Shown one piece after another: positions 46,336 through 57,125 of a stretch of DNA of 64,000 nucleotides. Within the stretch, counting starts at the first letter, position 1. Each line of letters opens with the position of its first letter. Location of the stretch: positions 311,002,031 through 311,066,030 of the forward strand of contig OX465600.1 in assembly GCA_950022295.1 (NCBI GenBank), given 5' to 3'. The notes below the pieces were generated by a model that was not told the DNA's origin, did not search any database, and worked only from the letters and a program-made list of their open reading frames with translations. The position numbers and the translations under genes were made by a program. The DNA is from Bromus sterilis. Taxonomy: Eukaryota > Streptophyta > Magnoliopsida > Poales > Poaceae.

Positions 46336-47998
46336 TGATACGTCACAAACGTATCGATAATTTCTGCTTGCTCCATGCATGTTTTGTGTGATATTGCTAT
46401 GATCTAGATACACTTTCATACACTTTTGATCATATTTGGACTAACCTATTAACTCAGTGCATCCCAGTGCCAGTTTCTGTTTTCTGCTGTTTTTCTATTT
46501 CAGTTTTCCCCCATATTAAAAGTGCTCAAAAAATTTGGGAAAATCTGATAAAAAATAAGCGTCAAGGAACCTTCCGGAGTCCCGTAGGGGGGCCAGGTGG
46601 GACCCACCAGGGCCCCAGGCGCCTAGCTCGCGCGGCCTAGGGCTTGGCCGCGCCATGGGGGCGCCTGGACCCCCTGGCTGCCCCCTTCGCCTATATATCT
46701 CCCGTGACGTGAAACTTCCGGAGACATAACCCTTTTTCGCGATCTCGCATCTGTTCCGCCGCTGCCGCGCGTCCAAGATCGGGAGCACCTGCAGGACCCT
46801 TCCCGGCACCCTGCCGGAGGGAGGATCGACCTCCGGGAGCTTGCCCTCCACCATGGATGCTTCCCGGATGTGTCGTGAGTAGTTTCCTTTGGACCATGGG
46901 TCCATGATCAGTAGCTATGTGATGTTCTCCTCCCCTCTTTGTTCTTCATGGTTTAGACCTCGTGAGCTGCCCTACATGATCGAGGCACATATGTAATCTT
47001 TCTGCTTTTGCTATGCTAAGTTTGATGGGATCTGATGGATTATGAGATTATGTTCAGATTGTGATAGAGTAATATATTTGGTTCTTATCTCTTATATTTT
47101 TTTTCCTAAGTAATTCTTGCATGTTCTCCGTTGTTGTTTATTGCTTTGGCCAAGTAGTAGGTAGTAACTCCAAGAGGGAACATTATGCTCGATTGTCGGT
47201 TCATGCCCCCTGATGACACGCTTGAGTGACAGAAACATGAGTCTAGGGGATGTGTTGTTGCCACAAGGGCGAAAACAACGGTGCTTGTAACCGCGGTTGC
47301 AAGGATTGTTTACTTTACGCAAGGTTCTTTTTAATGAAGTTGTCTGTTGCTTTGGGTTTACACTTTGGGTGGGGGTCACAACTTAATACCAGTTAGATTT
47401 TCTGGATAGATATCTCAAGGTGGATGATTAGTAGTAGATGCAGTTGGTTTTCAGACTACTTATTTTGGCGTAATGCCCATGCTTTTGAGCCTCTTCCTTT
47501 CTTTGTAGCATAGTTAGCATTGCGGTCCGTTTATAATCCTGTCAATTGCCCATCTGTAATTTTTTTACCTCGCATAGCAGTTTTATCGTCTTTTGGGAGA
47601 GAGACATCACTAGTGAACATCACGGGACCCCGGTCCATATTCTCATCATTGTTTACACGCTTATTTACTTTTCCGTATTTACTTTCAGTTGCTATCATTA
47701 TCCCTTGTGTTTGATCCTTTGTAAACAACAAGACCGGAGAGATTGACAATCTCTCTGAACTTCATTGGGAGCAAAGTTATTTGTGTTGTGTGCAGGTCCA
47801 GGTGAAGTAAGCAACCCTGAGTTGTGAACGGCGCCATTGTTCACTTGACCACCTACTTATCATTGACGGAGTCCTATAGGTAAGAATCTTAAAACCTCGG
47901 TATCTTCACCGAGGGAAACTTGCTGCTGCGCTGCATCTCACCTTCCATTTGGGGTAACCAACGAAGGGCGAGAAGCAGTTATCCTCTCTCGCATATCA
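46336..47998 (+). mobile_element. A2 LTR
   Basis: 1,663 bp, TGATACGTCACAAACG to CTCGCATATCA. It is followed after one base by an antisense A2 LTR fragment. Confidence 0.85.
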
Positions 47999-47999
47999 A

Positions 48000-48756
48000 G
48001 AACATGCAAGAATTACTTAGGAACAAAAATATAAAAGAAAAGAACCGAATATATTACTCTATCACAATCTGAACATAATCTCATAATCCATCAGATCCCA
48101 TCAGCATAGCAACAACAGAAAGATTACATATGTGCCTCGATCATGTAGGGCAGATCACGAGGTCTAAACCATGAAGAACAAAGAGGGGAGGAGAACATCA
48201 CATAGCTACTGATCACGGACCCATGGTCCAAAGGAAACTACTCACGGCACATCCGGGAAGCGTACATGGTGGAGGGAAGCTCCCGGAGGTTGATTCTCCC
48301 TCCGGCAGGGTGTCGGGAAGAAGTAGGCTAGCGCCCCCGATCTTGGAAGCGCGGCGGCGGCAGAACAGAGGCGAGATCGCGAAAAGGGGTTCTCTCTTCG
48401 GAAGTTTCATGTCACGGGGAATACATAGGCGAAGGGGGGCAGCCAGGGGGGCCACTAGGAGTCCAGGCGCCCCCCTGGACACCTGGTGGTGGCCCCCCGG
48501 CCATCCTTCGGGGTTCTGGAGGCTTCCGATGCGCTGAATTTTTATCCGATTTTCCCGAATTTTTGGAGCACTTTTAATATGGGGGAAACCTGGAACAAAA
48601 AAACAGCAGAAAACAGAAACTGGCATTGTGCTGCACTGAGTTAATAGGTTAGTCCAAATATGATCAAAAGTGTATGAAAGTGTATCTAGATCATAGCAAT
48701 ATCACAAAAAACATGCATGGAGTAATCAGAAATTATCGATACGTTTGGAATGTATC
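48000..48756 (-). mobile_element. Antisense A2 LTR fragment
   Basis: The reverse complement of the first half of an A2 LTR; it ends GGAATGTATCA. Together with 46336 to about 47120 it makes a large inverted repeat with about 880 bp between the arms. Confidence 0.85.
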
Positions 48757-50814
48757 AGATGCCCCGGCACCCCCAAGAAATATTCGAGGAGACTCAAGCG
48801 TCTAAGATTAGGGATGCCCCCGTGCATCCCCTTCTTCAGGTTAATATATTTATTCGTCTCGATAATATTTTTCCTTGTTCACTAATAAATCAATTAATTA
48901 AACTCATGTTTCTATAATCAATTCGATCTCCCAGACCAATCCGAGGATGCCTACGAAAAGTATGTTTAGATTTTCGAAAAAGTTGTTTGAATTTATGAAA
49001 AGTTTGCTTGGATTTACGAAAGGGTTTCTTGGATTTATTGAAAGTTTGCTTGGATTTACCAAAGGGTTGCTTAGATTTAAGAAAAATGTTGTTTAGATGT
49101 ATACATGATTTATTATTCCTTATTTAATTATTATTTTGAAAAAAAAAACGCTTCTTTGTTTTATAAATTATGGATACAGAAGAAGTGGTCTTTCTTTGAT
49201 CCATATATTATTTGATTCATATTATAGTATATGAATACCCTTTATACATATGAAATAATATCTATCGGAAATCAGATGAGTTCACAATTATCAATTTGTC
49301 CTTCATAGCCCTATATTTTTATTACTTCACATGTTATGTGTTTTGCTTGGAGCATCTTGCTCTTTTGTTTTCAATGTTATTTTGTTTTGTTTGCTGGTCA
49401 TAAGAAGTTGTGTCCTAGCATGCTTGTGTTGAAGAGAGACACACTCCACTTTTGCCTAGAATACTCTTGTTTTCACTTTTATCTTTTGAGTGTTCACTTT
49501 TTGTTTCTGGCTGTTGTCGTGTTTAGCTCTTACTTTTCATGTTCATTTTCTTTCTAACACCTTGAATTAAATTTTCTAGAACTCTCTCGAGTTTCATGCT
49601 TATCTTGTTTAGAGAGTTAGCTTTGTTGCACAAGATGTGCATCTTGCTTTGAGTAGGTAATCTAGAGATTGCTAAATTGAGTTTAGTAATATCTTGCAAT
49701 AGTTTGTTTTGAGGTATTGTTTGCAAGTAATTTTTGAACTTCTACGTGACTAAGATCAAGGCTATTAGTGATAAATGTCGTATTTTGGCTCATCGTGCTT
49801 ATTTTCGAAAACTACAAAAAATATAGTTGAGAACTCTAGCTACTAAGGGGATCATTAATTTTTTTCGGGGGTGTAAAAGAGTACCTACATGTATCATGGG
49901 TCGGGGATGCGCAAGGATAACCAAACCCCCATATATACACTCTTCTTAGGGTGCTTGACTCTTTTGTGATTTTCTTGAGTATACTAAGAAATACTGATAA
50001 TAAGTGGATGTGTTTCTTTTGACTAATGCAAGTATTCAATTTTTGGCACTTCCACCATCCTTATATTTTGATAGCCTCCTCGGTACCGTACATTGCCCTT
50101 TCTCATCTTGAGAGTTGATGCAAACTTCGTCGGTGCATCCAAATCCTTGGCATGATAATAAGCCTCATTATATCTTCCTCAAAACAGCCACCATACCTAA
50201 ATATAATGGCATTTCCATAGCCATTCTGAGATACATTGCCATGCAACATCCATCTTTCATGACTTGATGCTATTCTTCATTGTCATATTGCTTTTGTTTT
50301 ATCATTAAGTCGCATGACGGTTGATCTTTGACCTTACATCTTTTTGCTACACGTCGCTCTAGCATCATTGCATATCCTGCTACATTGGCACATGCATACA
50401 TTGCATACATATGATATAGTTCCAGTTTCATTATGAGTACCTTGTAAAAGTGTGTTGATCATGTTCATCTTTATATAGAGTGTTTCCCTTACAGTGAGGA
50501 AAAGATCAAAAGATCCCAAAGAGAACACATGAAAAGATCCCAAAGAGGACAAATGAAAGATATAAAAGAAAGAGCCATAGAGGCCAAAAAATAAAAAAAA
50601 GAGAAAAAGAGAGAGGGGGCAACACAATTATTCTTCTTCTTAGAAGATCCAAACGTGTGATTCAAAGTAGCACTTGTACTTCATTTAGAGAGTTTTCATA
50701 TCATTCATGCATAACTACGTGGGGACCTTCACACTATAGAACTTGGCTTGTATATTCCAATGGTGAGCCTCCTCAAAACAGCTCTAGGTCTTCTTGAGCA
50801 AGCAAGTTGGATGC
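48757..50814 (+). mobile_element. Diverged family-A internal region
   Basis: Same order of landmarks as other family-A internals (hairpin zone at 48770-48830, GGATGCGCAAGGATAACC at about 49907, A-rich purine block at about 50580-50610, tail start GGTCTTCTTGAGCAAGC), but clearly older. 48840-49290 is AT-rich with a repeated TTTGCTTGGATTTACGAAA-like word. The last roughly 620 bp of the tail, with the PPT, are absent: TTGGATGC joins the next LTR directly. Confidence 0.7.
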
Positions 50815-51181
50815 TGATACGTATCTATAACTTTTACTTGTTCCATGCTTGTTTTGGTGACTTTTCTATATGTTTGGATACACTTGCATATCATTTTAAA
50901 ACATATTTGGGACTAACCTATTAATCTAGTGCCTAGTGTCAGTTTTCCTATGTTTATGTCCGTGCATTGGAGAAAAAGGTGAAAATCAATATTCTCGGGA
51001 AAATCCAGAAAGTTTAATATGAAGGAAGCTTCCGGATGCTCGAAGGGGGCCCGGGGGAGCTACCCCCTGGCCAGGCGGACACCTGCCGTGCCCCTTTGTC
51101 GCCTGTCCAGATGGCACCTCCCCTGGTGCCCGGCTTCACCTTTATTTATTCCCCTCGTTTCTAAAACCCTTAGAGAGAACT
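50815..51181 (+). mobile_element. Diverged family-A-like LTR (C), left part
   Basis: It starts TGATACGTATCTATAAC and follows the plan of the A2 LTRs (GGAAGCTTCCGG, GC-rich leader, ATTTATTCCCC). It is interrupted at 51181 by element D and continues at 60420. Confidence 0.75.
51177..51181. repeat. Target-site duplication of element D (left)
   Basis: GAACT, identical to 60415-60419; marks the clean insertion of element D into LTR C. Confidence 0.9.
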
Positions 51182-51628
51182 TGACGGGAAAATCAACCCC
51201 AGAAAATCCCATGGTCAGGGACCCTGGGTTAGTCATGAGAGGCACAGGTTGGACGATAGCTCGTCGGCAAACAGGAGGACACGTTCCTGCTCGATATTAT
51301 TGATGAGGGAGATGCGATTAGTGGATGCCGAGGCTGGAGCGCTCAAGGCTAGGGTTACAGATGATATTGGATGCCTTTGGCGTCGCCCCTCCTAGCCCTT
51401 ATATACTGGGCTAGGTCTCGGGGAGTTCATCTACGTTTACAAGTAAACTTTCCTAACCCTAGCTTGCTCCGTACGACAGTTCTTCGCACTTTCCTTGTAA
51501 GTCGCAGACTCCTACGTCGGTGCCAATTAGCGGGCCAAGGCGGGTCTAGGCGGGTCTTCATGGGCCTTCTATCTTCAGGGACACCGAGTAGGCCTATCCG
51601 TAGGAGTCGTGGGGTCACCCCCTCTTCA
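51182..51628 (-). mobile_element. Element D 3' LTR
   Basis: 447 bp with TG...CA ends (TGACGGGAAA ... CCTCTTCA on the + strand). It contains a 19-bp segment (near 51358-51376) absent from the other LTR. The PPT lies at its inner edge: on the minus strand, CACTCGGGGGCTAC (51629-51642). Confidence 0.9.
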
Positions 51629-52799
51629 GTAGCCCCCGAGTGCTTGGGGGACTCAAAGGGTCGCGCAGGGACTTGAGTACATCCATTTGTCGGTCGTTTG
51701 TATGCGCGGTACAACCGCGGGTCGCTGGCAGTCTGGTGGCCATGACAAAACCTGTTTCGAGGGATGCTAAGCTGAAAGGGCCCAAGGAGTCGACTGGTCG
51801 AGCCTTGGTGAATTGCGCTAGTGGCAAATACCGCAGTAGCCCAATCAAACCCACGTCCCTCGACGTGAGCTTGGAACACTGGTGTCGAGCAAAAGTCTTG
51901 CCGCTTCAGGTCTTACGGTGTTCATTTGCCGCCAGTAATGTGCATAGCCTAAGGCGCGTCCGCCCGGCTTTTTCTATCATGCGCAGCGCGTGGAAAAGGT
52001 TGGGAGTGAAATCGCTCTTCGGCAAGTCCCAGCCCGGCCGAACTTCGCAGCGGGGTCTTACCTACACGCTAATCTTGCGTGGCATCTGGGCACAGTGTGT
52101 CGTGTTCCAGGAATGTGTATTTTTGAGGCGCGGAGCCTAATAGTATTGCACCCTCTTGGAACAAAACATCAAGTGAGCTGTTCACTTATTCACCCGCGAA
52201 GTTTGTTTCGAGTGCTCCGGCGAGGGGTTCTTCGTGAGTGGTCACTCGAATGCCGTTTCGGCTCTTGAGGTGAGGGAGCACCTGAGACTCTTAGCGCCGT
52301 ATGATCTTGGCGAATGCATGTTTGTCTTGTGTCGGGTTGAGGGAGCACCCGAGACTCTCGTGAGTGCGAGTGGTCACTCGAGCACATTGCTAACTTTTAG
52401 GTGGCTGCTCACCTGAGGCTCGGTTTTGAGTGGGTACGCTCCCGATGGGAGTTTAAATATATTTGAAAAATGTGTTTAAGAAATCATTCTCGATGTCTGT
52501 TGGTATTCTTTGCCGCTTGTCAGGATAACGATGCCTCTGTTTGATGGCTGTCAGGGATGCTCCGCCAGTGGACAGTCACGTCTTCATGACTGGTCATAAT
52601 GATGACCGTTGTGGCGTGCGGCAGACGCTGGTTGAGTTTCCGATACGCGCGTTGGAAACACGCGTGAATTGACGCGTCTCACGCACAGTGTGTTCCGTGG
52701 GAAAGCATCTTGGTCTTGGAATCTGAGACGTCTGCGACGTTTGGTCTTTGAATTAATTGTTGTTGTCGTCTTGGCTTATCTGTGCTGGGAGATTTTTGT
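51629..52799 (-). other. Element D 3' untranslated region, outer part
   Basis: No protein supported. It holds the PPT at 51629-51642 and about three copies of a 66-bp repeat at 52230-52430 (GAGGGAGCACCTGAGACTCT at 52273 and, slightly changed, 66 bp later; GTGGTCACTCGA twice, 132 bp apart). The rest shows nothing I recognise. Confidence 0.6.
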
Positions 52800-52801
52800 T
52801 C

Positions 52802-52809
52802 TATAAATA
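52802..52809 (+). promoter_or_regulatory. Candidate TATA box for the antisense B3-like ORF
   Basis: TATAAATA in TTCTATAAATAAGCC, 83 bp upstream of the ATG at 52885, with a pyrimidine-rich leader between. The orientation is opposite to element D. Confidence 0.55.
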
Positions 52810-52884
52810 AGCCTTTCTCTTCCACAGTGTTTCGCCTCTATCCAGCTTGCTGCTTTGCCTCTTCCTTCTTCTCTTCTTCCTCTC

Positions 52885-53640
52885 ATGGCTCCCAGACGAG
52901 GTGTTGGCCGTGGCCGTGTTCGTCGTGGCCGTGGTGGCCGTACACCACGCTCATGCCGTGGTGGTCGCCATGGTACGGCGCCAATGCCTTCCTCCTCTCC
53001 CTTGGAGGAGGGATTCTGGCGTTATGATTTTCTTTTATGCGTTCGTGGCCAGAGCGCCAATCACGTTCTTCTTCCCTCTGCTTTTTCCGCCATTGTCTCT
53101 GAACGTGGCTTAGATGGCTTGCTTTTGCATCTTCAAGGGAGCTGTCGATCTCCTTCTTATGTTGACTTGGAGGTTGATAGCTCCCGTGATTTTTCTTGGC
53201 TCTGGTTGGAGTTTGTTTGCTCGGTGGTTGAATTTTCGAGATGGCGATATGCTCAGCTGTCGTTTTGACGGCGAAATCACTGTCACTGTCCGCGCGTTCG
53301 ACCCGAGCGGCAACAGCATGGATCCACACTGGCAGGATACGAGCAGCGACAGCTCCACAAGGTCGAGGAGTCCTACGCCTGCATCTTCTACAACTCCGTC
53401 TTCTGGCGACTCCTCAGGTGGTGATGCCGTCTCCATCAGCTCCGAAGAGGACATCGACGTCAAACCGTCGATCAAGCGGGCGCGCCAAGCGACCTTGTAG
53501 AACTGGAGGCGGCCTCATCTTCGCCGGCAACTCGGAGAAGAAGCTGTGCAGCCGGAGAAGAAGGTGTGCAGCTGCAGCTGGAGAAGAAGCTGGTGGAGCA
53601 GGAGAGGAAGCTGGTGGAGCATCGACAAATAAGTCGAGCC
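52885..53640 (+). pseudogene. B3-domain-like antisense ORF inside element D
   Basis: It starts at ATG 52885 (context CTCATGGCTCC). Residues 1-40 are Arg/Gly-rich (GRGRVRRGRGGRT). From about residue 45 the pattern is that of a plant B3 DNA-binding domain: RYDFLLCVRGQSANHVLLP, a hydrophobic strand pair, then, after a one-base slip in the T run at 53190-53194, FLGSGWSLFARWLNFRDGD and RFDGEITVTVRAF. Next come a Ser/acidic tract and a basic cluster KPSIKRARQ; this frame stops at 53498-53500. A third frame just after reads LQLEKKLVEQERKLVEHRQ, a possible coiled coil. AATAAA lies at 53864-53869. The plan (RGG-type start, B3, acidic tract, nuclear-localisation-like cluster) suggests a nuclear DNA-binding protein. 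Known B3 proteins are plant transcription factors; finding one antisense in a retrotransposon is the unusual point. Not confirmed by any search. Confidence 0.6.
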
Positions 53641-53859
53641 TCACCCTTTTGTTATGTCATTGACATCCTCTGCTAGCTTCCTTTTTTTCCTTTATCTGTG
53701 GTGATGCCCTTGTACTAGAGTCGATTACCCCTCATGGGCACACATGTAAAAGTCTTAATTCCTTGGGTAATTCCCTCTTGTAACAGGAGCTGCCTTCTAT
53801 CGAAATGTAGTTGAGTCCTTTTATACCTTTATGGTTGAATTCAAGCTGTGGTTGAGATC

Positions 53860-54030
53860 TTGCAATAAAATGTGTTTTCGACTCCTGTGATGCACTGTCT
53901 TCGACTCCTTCTGATAGCGCAGGATGTTTTCGATGCCATATGATAGCGCGAAATGTCTTCGACTCCATCTGATAGCGTGAAATGTCTTCGATTCCATCTG
54001 ATAGCGCGAAATGTTTTTGACTCCTCCTGT
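53860..54030. repeat. 29-bp tandem repeat
   Basis: About five to six units of a 29-bp word (GTCTTCGACTCCATCTGATAG core). GATAGCG recurs at 53913, 53942, 53971 and 54000, exactly 29 bp apart. It lies in the 3' region of element D. Confidence 0.85.
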
Positions 54031-54269
54031 GATGTGTGTTCTATCGGGTGCGCGGCAGCGCACCCGATGGGAGTAGCCCCCGAGGCTACGTTTGAGTTGT
54101 AGAGTCAAACGTAGGCTTAAAACTTTGCGTATTTCCTCGCGGTTCAACTCTGGAGTAGTCCCCGAGTCTTGGTTGTTTGTCGTCTGGGTGAAGACTTGAA
54201 GATTGCTAACTTGGTGTTTTTGAATAGGACCGTAGCGTGTCTCGGGGAATGCTTATGCCTGAGCCCCCG

Positions 54270-54895
54270 AGTTTTTAAGGTGAGCTCGCGTAGGTGGCGA
54301 TAGCGCCTCTCGGGGGGATTTTGTGCTTAATCCCCCGAGTGCTTTGGTTAAGATCGTGTAAGCGATGATAGCGTCTCTCGGGGGGATTTTATGCTTAAGC
54401 CCCCGAGTGCTTTGGTGAAGATCGCTTAAGTGGCGATAGCGTCTCTCGGGGGGATTTTATGCTTAAGTCCCCGAGTGCTTTGGTTAAGATCGCTTGAGTG
54501 GCGATAACGTCTCTCGGGGGGATTTTATGCTGAAGCCCCCGAGTGCTTTGGTTAAGATCGCTTGAGTGGCGATGATAGCTTCTCTCGGGGGGAGTGTGTG
54601 CTCGAGCCCCCGAGTGCTTTGGTGAAGATCGCTTAAGTGGCAATAGCGTCTCTCGGGGGGATTTTATGCTTAAGCCCCCGAGTGCTTTGGTGAAGATCGC
54701 TTAAGTGGCGATAGCGTCTCTCGGGGGGATTTTATGCTTAAGCCCCCGAGTGCTTTGGTTAAGATCGCTTGAGTGGCGATAGCGTCTCTCGGGGGGATTT
54801 TATGCTTAAGCCCCCCGAGTGCTTTGACTAAGATCGCTTGAGTGACGATGATAACGTCTCTCGGGGGGAGTGTGTGCTCGAGCCCCCGAGTGCTA
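54270..54895. repeat. 68-bp tandem repeat with four-unit higher-order pattern
   Basis: Nine copies measured by the start of GAGTGCT: 54337, 54405, 54473, 54541, 54612, 54680, 54748, 54817, 54888 (spacing mostly 68). Two units, ending at 54612 and 54888, are 71-bp variants with GGAGTGTGTGCTCGAG and lie 276 bp apart, giving a four-unit higher-order repeat. Each unit has CTCGGGGGG and CCCCCGAG as inverted arms. On the minus strand the units repeat the PPT-like CACTCGGGGGCT. Open frames across the array come from the repeat and are not taken as genes. Confidence 0.9.
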
Positions 54896-54978
54896 TGAGA
54901 TGACAGTATTTGGGCAACATTTATTTTATTGCGGTCGAGCGGCTACATGAGTTGCCAGTCATGTCTGACCGATGGGGA

Positions 54979-55967
54979 CTATGGATAGAACAGTCGCAAG
55001 TTTGCTACGTTCCATGGGTTACCAACGTCCTCGTCTGTCTTCGGGTTCTTCAGCCTATAGGCGCCACCTCCGATGACTTCTGAGACTATAAATGGTCCTT
55101 CCCATTGGGGGGCAAGTTTATGGACCTTCTCTTGTATCAGCCGTAGGACTAGGTCACCTTTGTTGAAGGTTCTAGTGCGCAAGCGACTGCTTTGGTAGGT
55201 GCGTAGCTTGTCCTGGTACCCCTCTAGATTTTGCCAGGTCTGTATCTCTTGCTTCGTCAGCTGTATCTTTGTCATCTTGCAATGCTTCTTCTGCTTCTTC
55301 TTCTTCGTACCCGATGACCCGAGGTGCTCCGAACTTGAGGTCATGTGGTAGTACTGCCTCTGCCCCGTACACCATGAAGAAGGGTGTGTACTGGGTCGCG
55401 GTGTTTGGTGTAGTTCGTAGGCTCCATAGTACCGCGGGGAGTTCTTCTACCCAGTTGTCGGCAACTTGCTCGAGTGGTGCGAGGAGCCGCTTCTTGATTC
55501 CCCCCGCATACAAGGCCGTTTGCTTTTTCCACTTGGTCGTTGGACTGCGGATGCGCGACTGATGCATAATTGATTCTGATGCCCAGTTCTTCGCAAAAGT
55601 TCTGGAATTCTGCGGCTGTGAAGTTCGTGCCGTTGTCCGTGATGATGTTGTGTGGCACTCCGAGCCTGAAGATGATCGATTTGATGAAGTTGACAGCCAT
55701 GAGGGTTGTGGAGCTGGTGATGGGCACTGCTTCGATCCATTTAGTGAACTTGTCGACTGCGACGAGCAGGTGTCTCCTTCCACCCTTTGATGATTTCTTG
55801 AGTGGGCCCACCATGTCGAGTCCCCAGGTGGCGAACAACCAGGATAGTGGTATGGTCTTGAGCTCTGAGGCGGGGGCGTGTGTCCTGTTGGCGAATTTCT
55901 GGCAGGCGACACAACGTCGCACGATTTCCTCTGCGTTTCTCATGGCTGTGGGCCAATAGAACCCGGC
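54979..55967 (-). pseudogene. Element D integrase core and C-terminus, frameshifted
   Basis: Minus strand. The catalytic core follows the zinc-binding region: CVACQKFANRTHAPASEL, then WGLDMVGP (first Asp), ITDNGTNFTAAEF (second Asp) and ASVAHPQSNDQVEKANG (Glu), giving the D,D,E triad. Frameshifts lie near the C run at 55500-55505 and near 55220-55235. The C-terminal domain continues with RTRTFNKGDLVLRLI and WEGPFIVSEVIGGGAYRL (GPF/Y-type module) to a stop at 54979. I see no chromodomain. Product if intact: integration of element cDNA in the nucleus. Confidence 0.85.
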
Positions 55968-57104
55968 TCAGAATGCTTTGGACACGAGTACTCGACTGCT
56001 TGCATGGTGCCCGCAGGTGCCTTCGTGGATTTCGAGCACTAGGGCTTTGCCGTCCTCTTCGTCGATGCACCTTTGGAGTATCTGGGTGATGCTGCGCTTG
56101 TATAACTTTTTGTTGATCACCGTGAACGCCTTGGATCGTCGGCTGATGCGTCGTGCTTCGGCCACGTCTTGCGGTAGCGTACCTTCGATTAGGAACCGGA
56201 GGAACGGTTTTTCCCAGACAGGTCCTTCGAGCTCTGTCGGAGCTGTGTTGTCGGGTGTGCTGGTGCTTGTGCCTTCTGATGGGCTTGCTGCTGCCACCTG
56301 CGCCAGGTTTGTTGCGTCCTCGTCGTCCACGACTGCTTCAGGTGCTGCTGCATGTACCTTGATGGATCTCTGGCTGATGCTTTCGAGAAAAACGCCGGGT
56401 GGTATTGGTCCTCGGGTCGAACCAATGTTCGCGAGTTCGTCAGCTTCTGTGTTGTTGGCCCTGGTGATGTAGTTGAGCTCGCAACCATCGAAACTTCCTT
56501 CTAGTGCATTGTAGAGCTTCTGGTAGGCCGCCATGTTGCCGGCTATTGCGTCGCAGTTTCTCATCGTCTGTTGGACGACGAGATTGGAGTCCCCGTAGAT
56601 TATGAGGCGAGTTGCTCCGCACGTTTTGGCCATGCGCATGCCATGGAGGAGTGCCTCGTATTCTGCTTCGTTGTTGGAGGCATGACTGAAGTTGATCTGG
56701 AGGACATATTTTAGCTTTGTTCCTTTAGGGGAGATGAGCACAACTCCTGCCCCAGCTCCTTGTTGTCTCTTGGACCCATCGAAGAACATTGACCATGAAT
56801 TTGATAGGTCTGGGGGGCCTGGTGTCTGAACCTCCGTCCACTCGACCAGGAAATCTGGGAGTACGTGGGCTTTGATGGCTGTTGGGTGCTTGAACTGCAG
56901 GTCCCGTGGGCTGAGCTCAATGTTCCACTCGGCGAATCGTCCAGTCGCTCCAGGGTTGTTGAGTATGTCAGCGAGTGGTGCGCTGCTCATGATTGTGATA
57001 GGGTGCTCGTCAAAGTAGTGGGACACCTTTCTTGAGGTCATGATGACGGCCAGTAGTAGATTCTGATAATGCGGGTACCGCTGCTGGGATTTGGTCAGGA
57101 GCAT
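55968..57104 (-). pseudogene. Element D RNase H and integrase zinc-binding region
   Basis: Same frame as the RT part, after a TAG at 57126-57128. RNase H is of the type found in Tat elements: MFFDGSKRQQGAGAG, NNEAEYEALLHGMRMA, IYGDSNLVVQQ and NTEADELANI carry the D, E, D, D residues. A linker leads to the HEGTCGHHASSRVL start of the integrase zinc finger, cut by a TGA at 55968-55970 in a position where related elements continue. Both nonsense codons can be explained by one C-to-T change on the coding strand. Confidence 0.88.
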
Positions 57105-57125
57105 GTTGAGGTAGTAGATTGGTCT

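Noticed and set aside
51427..51879. 150-codon minus frame across the element D LTR
   Set aside because: Lies over LTR, PPT and 3' UTR; no domain; no similar protein elsewhere in the window.
52883..53329. 148-codon minus frame opposite the B3-like ORF
   Set aside because: On the element sense strand but with no recognisable domain; the + strand reading explains the codon pattern, the TATA box and the AATAAA better.
54395..54643. 82-codon minus-strand frame
   Set aside because: Read-through of the 68-bp tandem array; its repetition is that of the DNA repeat.
54270..54895. CRISPR-like array
   Set aside because: Repeats are contiguous without unique spacers, and the sequence is plant retrotransposon DNA.
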